Below the pieces are notes generated by a model. The model saw only the letters and a program-made list of their open reading frames with translations, was not told the DNA's origin and searched no databases. From Paracoccaceae bacterium (GTDB lineage: Bacteria; Pseudomonadota; Alphaproteobacteria; Rhodobacterales; Rhodobacteraceae): a stretch of DNA of 44,110 bases. The position numbers were made by a program, and so were the translations under genes. This document shows positions 39,195 to 44,110 of the stretch, in pieces. Position 1 is the first letter of the stretch, and every line of letters starts with the position of its first letter. Location: the NCBI GenBank assembly GCA_024742705.1, contig JANSXZ010000027.1, positions 1-44,110 of the forward strand, given 5' to 3'.

Positions 39195-39509
39195 GGCTTG
39201 AGCTTTCGTGACAAAAAATCGTTGGCGACGGCCAGCTCTCCGATCTTGGCGTGCAGCGACCGCATGGTCTCCTCATCGACCTCGGCCTTCTTCTTCCCGC
39301 CACGCTCGAAGATGTCCGACGCCCCCTCGAGCAGAGCCCGCTTCCATTGGTGGATCATCGTCGCCTCTCGGTGTTTGCATGCAAACACCTGCTGGTCCTA
39401 GATGCACGCCGTATTCCGCGGCCAGCTCCGACATGGTGCGCTCGCCCTTCACGGCTTCCAACGCCACACGAGCCTTGAAGCCCGCGTCATGGTTCCTGCG
39501 TTTCGACAT
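39179..39509 (-). pseudogene. IS3-family OrfA, interrupted by a 37-base insertion
   Basis: It begins MSKRRNHDAGFKARVALEAV and reads on to ELAAEYGVH. Where the family continues with P/K-TMIHQWKR, there are 40 bases in place of the expected 3, a net insertion of 37 that shifts the frame by one. Downstream the original sequence resumes in the new frame as TMIHQWKRALLEGASDIFER and ends KLKPWTGK. The insertion holds a perfect 20-bp palindrome (39370-39389). OrfA provides the DNA-binding helix-turn-helix, so the element is probably dead. Confidence 0.85.
39370..39389. repeat. Perfect 20-bp palindrome inside orfA
   Basis: GGTGTTTGCATGCAAACACC is identical to its reverse complement. It lies in the 37-base insertion in orfA and is not part of the normal IS3 sequence. 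It could be a recombinase or regulator target, the footprint of an excised element, or a hairpin-forming relic. Confidence 0.8.
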
Positions 39510-39828
39510 GTTCTGATCTCCTCATGCTTGGAGACCAGCAGACGGCAGATCGTAGCTCACGTCACTGTCCGATTTTCGGGGCGTAGCTCATAGAGACCCA
39601 TCGCCAACACGGGTGGATTAGGGTTCGAGGTTTTTGGGAGTACTATGAAAAGAACGGTCATGGCCCTGTGGCCGATATCATTGGTCAGATAGAGACGGGC
39701 AGACAGAGCCTTTGATATAGAGCTTGCGACCACAAGGAACCAAAGCCAACAAGGTGGATAACTAGGGGGAGATGCTGAAGCCAATGCCCCAAATTGTTAA
39801 ATTAAAACAACCGATTGCAGGAATAATA

Positions 39829-39912
39829 TGGTGCGGGCGGTCGGACTCGAACCGACACTCCGTGAGGAAAGGGTGTTTGAGACCCTCGCGTCTACCATTC
39901 CGCCACGCCCGC
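39829..39912 (-). tRNA. tRNA-Leu(CAA)
   Basis: A class II tRNA of 84 bases with encoded CCA. Acceptor GCGGGCG pairs with CGCCCGC, the anticodon stem AGGGT/ACCCT closes loop CTCAAAC with anticodon CAA, the variable arm is long, and the T arm contains GGTTCGAGTCC. It marks the right border of the mobile-element region. Confidence 0.96.
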
Positions 39913-40043
39913 TACAGGTTTGTCTGATATGCGCCGCCCGGCGTGCGGTCAAGCGTCTAGGTGCGGGGATCGCTGCTCTGCGCGTCTTGACGCGGCCCGG
40001 CCTGCATGGTTGGAAGACGGCGGACGCAGCGGGAGATGCCGGG

Positions 40044-40622
40044 ATGATACGCGCGATCTATGACTGGACGCTTTCGATGGCCGAACACCCGCGCGCGCTC
40101 TGGGTGCTGGCGCTGGTAGCCTTCGCCGAAAGCTCGTTCTTTCCGATCCCGCCCGATGTGCTGATGATTCCGATGATCCTGGCGCGGCCGTCGCGGGCCT
40201 GGCTGATCGCGCTGGTAGCGCTGGTCGCATCGGTTCTAGGGGGGTTGCTGGGCTATGCCATCGGCGCGCTGGCCTATGACAGCCTCGGGCAACCGATCCT
40301 TGCGGCGCTGGGCAAGGCCGACGCAATGGCGGCCTTCAACCTGCGGTTCAACGATTTCGGGTTCTGGGCGGTGCTGACCGCCGGGGTGACGCCCTTTCCT
40401 TACAAGGTCATCACGATCATGTCGGGCTGGACCGGGATGCCCCTGGGCACCTTTGTCGCCACCTCGATCCTGGCGCGGGCGCTGCGGTTCTTTCTGGTCG
40501 CCGGGCTGCTTTGGAAATACGGCGCGCCGGTGCGCGCCTTCATCGAACGCCGGCTGGGCCTGATGTTCACCCTGTTCATCGTGCTGCTGTTCGGCGGCTT
40601 TTATGTGTTGAGGTTCCTGTGA
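40044..40622 (+). CDS. YqaA-type inner membrane protein (DedA/SNARE-associated family)
   Basis: A 192-residue membrane protein starting MIRAIYDWTLSMAEHPRALW. It has the YqaA/DedA layout: FAESSFFPIPPDVLMIPM (re-entrant loop, about 28-45), LGGLLGYAIGALAYDSLG, and TAGVTPFPYKVITIMSGWTGM with the conserved prolines and basic residue. DedA relatives act as lipid flippases for undecaprenyl phosphate or phosphatidylethanolamine; for YqaA this is not shown. GGGAG precedes the start. Its stop overlaps the GTG of the next gene, so the two are coupled. Confidence 0.88.
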   Translation: MIRAIYDWTLSMAEHPRALWVLALVAFAESSFFPIPPDVLMIPMILARPSRAWLIALVALVASVLGGLLGYAIGALAYDSLGQPILAALGKADAMAAFNLRFNDFGFWAVLTAGVTPFPYKVITIMSGWTGMPLGTFVATSILARALRFFLVAGLLWKYGAPVRAFIERRLGLMFTLFIVLLFGGFYVLRFL

Positions 40623-41080
40623 CGCGAAAATTGCTGGTCGGCTGCGCGCTTCTGGGATCGGCGGCTCTGCTGGCGGGGGCCTTTGCGTTTCAGCATCTGG
40701 GCGGTCTGGCGCCCTGCAAGATGTGCATCTGGCAAAGGTATCCGCATGTGGCCGCCGTGGCACTGGGGCTGGCGGCGCTGGGGCTGGGGTATCGCGGGCT
40801 GGCCTGGCTGGGTGCCGCGGCGGCGGCGGTGGCGGCGGCGCTGGGGCTTTACCACACCGGCGTCGAGCGCGGCTGGTGGGAGGGCCCTTCGACCTGTTCG
40901 TCGGGGTCGATCTCGGGGCTGAGCGCCGACGATCTGCTGGAACAGATCATGGCCGCGCCGCTGGTGCGTTGTGACGAGGTTGCCTGGTCGCTGCTGGGAC
41001 TGTCAATGGCCAGCTGGAACGCGGTGCTGTCACTGATCCTGATGGCGCTCTGGATCGCGGCGGCCCGTCGCGGCGGCTGA
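40619..41080 (+). CDS. DsbB-family disulfide bond formation protein
   Basis: A 153-residue inner-membrane protein with four helices. The first periplasmic pair is Cys33-Cys36 (APCKMCIWQRYPH) and the second is Cys93 (STCSSGS) with Cys118 (VRCDEVAW), the arrangement needed to pass electrons from DsbA to quinone. The start is a GTG at 40619, overlapping the TGA of the preceding gene in GTGA. No dsbA is nearby. Confidence 0.93.
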   Translation: MTRKLLVGCALLGSAALLAGAFAFQHLGGLAPCKMCIWQRYPHVAAVALGLAALGLGYRGLAWLGAAAAAVAAALGLYHTGVERGWWEGPSTCSSGSISGLSADDLLEQIMAAPLVRCDEVAWSLLGLSMASWNAVLSLILMALWIAAARRGG

Positions 41081-41219
41081 CCGCCGGGCGGCCCGAACCG
41101 TTGGCTCCACGCGCCACAGGCGGCGGCATAACGTCGGCTGCCCCAAAGCGGGCCGCCACCCCATGAGAGACAGGGCCAACGCCGGGATGCAGCCCGCCCA
41201 ACATATCACGGAGCGCAAC

Positions 41220-42161
41220 ATGCAAGAACAAACCATCCTTCTGATCGGTGCGCCGGTCGACAGCGGCAAGCGCCGTACCGGGTGCCTGATGGGACCGGAC
41301 GCGTACCGCACCGCCGGCCTGGCCACGGCGCTGCGCGATCTGGGGCATCGCGTCGAAGACATGGGCAACCTGACATGCGACGTGCCGGGCGGGCAGCCCG
41401 AGCCTTCGTCCGATGGCGCGGCCGGTGTCCACGCCCCTGCCCAGACCGCCGGCTGGACCCGGGTGATCGCAAAGGCAGCCCAGGCGGCGATGCGACGTGG
41501 ACTGCCGGTGTTCATGGGCGGCGATCATGCCTTGTCGCTGGGCAGCGTTTCGGGCGTGGCCGCTTATGCGGCCGAGGTGGGCCGACCGCTTTTCGTGCTG
41601 TGGCTGGATGCGCACAGCGACTTTCATACGCCCCGGACCAGCGCTTCGGGGCATCTGCACGGCACGCCGCTGGGATATGTGACCGGGCGCGACGGGTTTG
41701 ACGGCTTTCCGCCGCTGACCGCGCCGGTGGCGCAGGAAAACATTTGCATCATCGGCCTGCGATCGGTGGATGCGGCCGAGCGCGACGCATTGGCACAGAC
41801 CTGCATCCACCGGCACGACATGCGCGAGATCGACGAAAACGGAATCGCGCGCCCGCTGGCGGCCTTCCTGGACCGTGTTTCGGCGGCGGACGGGCTTTTG
41901 CATGTTTCGCTGGACGTGGATTTCCTGGATCCGGCGGTTGCGCCGGCGGTGGGCACCACCGTCCCCGGAGGCGCGACCGTGCGCGAGGGCCATCTGGTGA
42001 TGGAAATGCTGCATGACAGCGGACGTCTGAGCGCGCTTGACCTGGTGGAACTGAACCCGTTTCTGGACGAACGCGGACGCACCGCGCAGCTGATGGTGGA
42101 CCTGGCCGCATCAGCCCTGGGCCGGCGGGTGTTTGACCGCCCGACGCGGGCCTATTCCTGA
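41220..42161 (+). CDS. rocF: Arginase
   Basis: A 313-residue ureohydrolase that splits arginine into ornithine and urea. The binuclear manganese site is complete: His103 in GGDHALSLGS, the DAHSDFHTP motif, and DVDFLDPAVAP. The segment THIP-like is replaced by HTPRTSASGHLHGTPL, which fits arginase (substrate-binding SGHLHG) better than agmatinase. GGAG lies eight bases before the ATG at 41220; the upstream ATG at 41163 lacks a site and adds a non-homologous extension. No ornithine cyclodeaminase gene follows, which is the usual arginase neighbour. Confidence 0.93.
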   Translation: MQEQTILLIGAPVDSGKRRTGCLMGPDAYRTAGLATALRDLGHRVEDMGNLTCDVPGGQPEPSSDGAAGVHAPAQTAGWTRVIAKAAQAAMRRGLPVFMGGDHALSLGSVSGVAAYAAEVGRPLFVLWLDAHSDFHTPRTSASGHLHGTPLGYVTGRDGFDGFPPLTAPVAQENICIIGLRSVDAAERDALAQTCIHRHDMREIDENGIARPLAAFLDRVSAADGLLHVSLDVDFLDPAVAPAVGTTVPGGATVREGHLVMEMLHDSGRLSALDLVELNPFLDERGRTAQLMVDLAASALGRRVFDRPTRAYS

Positions 42162-42230
42162 CCCGGAGGCGCGGATTGCTGCGGGCGGTTTGCAGGGCGT
42201 CACGGCGACCGCCGGGCAGGTCGGGACGCT

Positions 42231-42262
42231 TCGGGTTATGAGTATTTGGGGAACAATGAAGG
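42231..42262 (+). repeat. Degenerate copy of the intergenic repeat tail
   Basis: GAGTATTTGGGGAACAATGAAG resembles the tail GGATATTTTGGGCAAGGGGAAAG of the repeat at 30252-30297, without the GC palindrome before it. It lies in the gap between arginase and the HNH gene, which are convergent. Confidence 0.35.
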
Positions 42263-42288
42263 GTGCGGGCCCTGCGCCGGCGGTTTCA

Positions 42289-42873
42289 TCAGGCTTCGAG
42301 TTCGGCGTCCCAGTAGAGAAAATCCATCCAGCTTTCGTGGAGATGGTTGGGTGGGAAGCGGCGGCCCATGTTGCGCAGTTCTTCGGCGGCGGGCTGGCGT
42401 GGCGGTTTGCGCAGGGTCATCCCGGCGCGGTGCAGCGATTTGGCGCCCTTGCGCAGGTTGCAGGGGCTACAGGCGGCGACCACGTTCTGCCAGCTTGTGA
42501 TGCCGCCGGCGGCGCGCGGGACAACGTGATCGAAGGTGAGTTCACCGCGTGCGCCACAGTACTGGCAGCGGAATTCATCGCGAAGGAACAGGTTGAACCG
42601 GGTGAAGGCCACGCGTTTTTGCGGTTTGACGTAGTCTTTCAGGACCACCACGGAGGGGATGCGGATACATGTGCTGGGGCTGCGGACAACCTCGTCGTAT
42701 TCGGCGACGATGTCCACCCGGTCGAGCCAGGCCGCCTTGACCGCTTCCTGCCAGGGCCAGAGCGACAGCGGGTAGTAGGACAGCGGCCGGTAGTCGGCGT
42801 TCAGCACAAGCGCGGGATGTTGTTTCAACGCGCCCGGTTCGCGTACGAATTCGGTTCTGAAATCCCCGTCCAT
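42289..42873 (-). CDS. HNH endonuclease
   Basis: A 194-residue protein with a C-terminal HNH nuclease domain: [20 protein letters not shown] (zinc pair and catalytic His) followed by [16 protein letters not shown] with the second zinc pair. The N-terminal half ([20 protein letters not shown]) is typical of a housekeeping HNH subfamily common in Rhodobacterales and cyanobacteria, not linked to phage. The natural target is unknown. The start at 42873 gives [20 protein letters not shown]; the longer frame upstream overlaps no family sequence. Confidence 0.9.
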   Translation of the reverse strand: MDGDFRTEFVREPGALKQHPALVLNADYRPLSYYPLSLWPWQEAVKAAWLDRVDIVAEYDEVVRSPSTCIRIPSVVVLKDYVKPQKRVAFTRFNLFLRDEFRCQYCGARGELTFDHVVPRAAGGITSWQNVVAACSPCNLRKGAKSLHRAGMTLRKPPRQPAAEELRNMGRRFPPNHLHESWMDFLYWDAELEA

Positions 42874-43094
42874 CCTGTTTGGTGTCCCTGTCCTCTTTTG
42901 GTGCGGTCTTTCCGATGTTATGTCGCGGCCGAGCCGCGCATGGTGCGGTTTGGGTCGACTATATCTCGCGTCGGGTTTCCAGCAAGCCCCATAATCTGTG
43001 GTTCGCGGTTTTCGGAATAGGGGCTTTGCGTGACAGATGCGTGACAGGTACGGGTGGCTTGCCGGCGCTGCGGGAATGCGGCACATATGTCGCG

Positions 43095-43643
43095 ATGCGC
43101 CAGGTGATCCTGTTCAACAAGCCGTTCGACGTACTGTCGCAGTTCACCGATCGGGGGACTGCCGGAACACCACGGCCTACGCTTTCGGATTTTATAGATA
43201 TTCCGGGGGTTTACCCTGCCGGGCGGCTGGATCGTGACAGCGAGGGTTTGATGATCCTGACCGATGACGGCAAGTTTCAGGCGCGCATCAGCGATCCGCG
43301 GCACAAGCTGTCGAAGACCTATTGGGTGCAGGTCGAGGGCGATGTGTCGGAGGCCGCGCTGGACCGGTTGCGCCGGGGGGTGGTTCTGAAGGATGGGCCG
43401 ACCCGGCCCGCCGAGGCGGCCCGGATGTGCGAACCGCCCGATCTTTGGGCACGCCAGCCTCCGGTGCGGTTCCGCAAGACGGTGCCGGACTGCTGGATCG
43501 CGATCACCCTGCGCGAGGGCCGCAACCGTCAGGTGCGGCGGATGACGGCGGCGGTGGGGCATCCGACCTTGCGCCTGATCCGCGCGCGAATCGGAGACTG
43601 GGCGCTGGACGGCCTGGCGCCCGGTCAGTGGCGCCGCGCCTGA
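43095..43643 (+). CDS. RluE-type 23S rRNA pseudouridine synthase
   Basis: A 182-residue RsuA-family enzyme lacking the N-terminal S4 domain, as RluE (which modifies U2457 of 23S rRNA in E. coli). It begins [17 protein letters not shown]. Catalytic Asp46 lies in [20 protein letters not shown]; the C-terminal [20 protein letters not shown] is the family signature. RluE is the closest named relative, but the exact rRNA site is inferred. Confidence 0.9.
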   Translation: MRQVILFNKPFDVLSQFTDRGTAGTPRPTLSDFIDIPGVYPAGRLDRDSEGLMILTDDGKFQARISDPRHKLSKTYWVQVEGDVSEAALDRLRRGVVLKDGPTRPAEAARMCEPPDLWARQPPVRFRKTVPDCWIAITLREGRNRQVRRMTAAVGHPTLRLIRARIGDWALDGLAPGQWRRA

Positions 43644-43648
43644 TGCTG

Positions 43649-43677
43649 GGGCGCACGCGCTGTCCGCGCGGGCGCCC
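43649..43677. terminator. Hairpin between convergent genes
   Basis: GGGCGC-A-CGCGC pairs with GCGCG-G-GCGCCC around loop TGTCC, an 11-bp stem with one mismatch. It fills the 40-base gap between the pseudouridine synthase and hydrolase stops and could serve both. No T-run is present. Confidence 0.5.
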
Positions 43678-43683
43678 TTGGCA

Positions 43684-44110
43684 TCAAAGGCCCAGTTTGT
43701 CGCGCATGAAGGCCAGCGCCACGCTGAGCCCGTCGGGCGCGATGCCGTGCCCCGTGCCCTTCATGATATGGGCATAGACATCCTGCCAGCCTGCGGCCTG
43801 CAATGCCTCGGCCGCCTCGGGCAGTGATTGTGGCGGCACCACGTCATCGGCATCCCCGTGGATCAGCAGAACCGGCGGGCGGCTGACCACCTCGTCCTTC
43901 AGCAACTCCGGCGACAGCAACTTGCCCGAAAACGCCACGATGCCCGCCACCGGGTCCTCGCGCCGCGGCGCCACGTGCAGGGACATCATCGTGCCCTGGC
44001 TGAAGCCGAAAAGCACCACCTGTTCGGGCAGCAGATCCTCGTCCACCATCAGCGCGTCCAGAAACGCATCCACATCCTGCGCCGAGGCCAGGAAGGCGGT
44101 TTCGGCCTCG
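43684..44110 (-). CDS. Alpha/beta hydrolase, carboxylesterase/phospholipase type (partial)
   Basis: The last 142 residues of a hydrolase whose start lies beyond the right edge. The nucleophile serine is in GFSQGTMMSLHVAP, the acid in LLIHGDADDVVPP, and the histidine in GTGHGIAPDG, a complete catalytic triad. The layout fits the short-chain carboxylesterase/lysophospholipase (YpfH/Est) family. The N-terminus with the oxyanion region is not in the window. Confidence 0.9.
   Translation of the reverse strand, partial: EAETAFLASAQDVDAFLDALMVDEDLLPEQVVLFGFSQGTMMSLHVAPRREDPVAGIVAFSGKLLSPELLKDEVVSRPPVLLIHGDADDVVPPQSLPEAAEALQAAGWQDVYAHIMKGTGHGIAPDGLSVALAFMRDKLGL

Larger units (their letters stand above)
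38289..39590 (-). mobile_element. IS3-family insertion sequence, orfA disrupted
   Basis: 1302 bp with ends TGAGCTACTCCCC ... GGACAGT (38289 onwards) and, from the right end inward, TGAGCTACGCCCC ... GGACAGT (39590 downwards). It encodes orfA and orfB on the minus strand. orfB is intact, orfA carries a 37-base insertion. No clear 3-5 bp target duplication is seen; its left neighbour is an older IS3 stub. The stretch from the right end to the tRNA-Leu (39591-39828) is comparatively AT-rich and shows no supported gene. Confidence 0.85.

Noticed and set aside
39557..39784. A 75-codon minus-strand frame right of the IS3 element
   Set aside because: It has no good ribosome binding site, ends inside the IS3 terminal repeat, and has no recognisable feature.
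36045..39828. Integrase attachment-site repeat of the tRNA-Thr 3' end on the far side of the mobile region
   Set aside because: I found no second copy of the tRNA 3' end in 36120-39828, and no integrase gene is present.

Overview
The window is a piece of an alphaproteobacterial chromosome, most likely a member of the Rhodobacteraceae (Roseobacter/Rhodobacter group). This rests on high GC, on the cell-cycle regulator CtrA next to its small inhibitor SciP (DUF1153), on the LpxI route of lipid A synthesis, on a DUF2948 gene next to murA, and on intergenic repeats of a type I recall from Rhodobacteraceae. Most of it is ordinary core genome; accessory DNA sits at the left edge and around 35.9-39.8 kb.

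Layout. 0-0.86 kb: a decayed IS1595-type transposase. 0.88-6.1 kb: a thioesterase and an ECHDC3-like crotonase (divergent), trmFO, a methyltransferase, gluQ, hisI and an Fe-S scaffold protein. 6.2-12 kb (minus strand): sciP, ctrA, ligA and recG, followed by a 40-residue membrane protein gene with its own LexA-type SOS box and terminator. 12.1-13.3 kb: mnmA on the plus strand. 13.3-25.7 kb (minus strand): a long envelope and translation cluster in transcription order pyrH, frr, uppS, cdsA, dxr, rseP, a GFA-family gene, a small membrane ORF, bamA, ompH, fabZ, lpxA, lpxI, lpxB. It joins isoprenoid carrier lipid, phospholipid, outer-membrane protein and lipid A synthesis; no lpxD lies in it. 25.7-27.5 kb: miaA and an AraC-type regulator. 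27.9-32.4 kb: a peptide-type ABC importer (two permeases with unusual insertions, one double-headed ATPase) with no binding protein beside it. 32.5-35.7 kb (minus strand): a small basic protein gene, murA, a DUF2948 gene and hisD.

35.9-39.9 kb is a mobile-element scrapheap between tRNA-Thr(GGU) and tRNA-Leu(CAA). It holds a partial tRNA-Thr-like copy, a dead IS256-family element, a fragment of an unrecognised gene, a stub of one IS3-family element, and a second IS3-family element whose orfA is broken by a 37-base insertion containing a perfect 20-bp palindrome. 40.0-44.1 kb returns to core-like genes: a YqaA/DedA-type membrane protein, a DsbB-type protein, arginase, an HNH endonuclease, an RluE-type pseudouridine synthase and a partial alpha/beta hydrolase.

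The most interesting item is the unit at about 6.19-6.58 kb: an SOS box, a good ribosome binding site, a 40-residue single-span membrane protein and a strong terminator, directly downstream of recG. Its layout resembles SOS-induced small membrane proteins such as Caulobacter SidA, but the sequence matches nothing I recognise.
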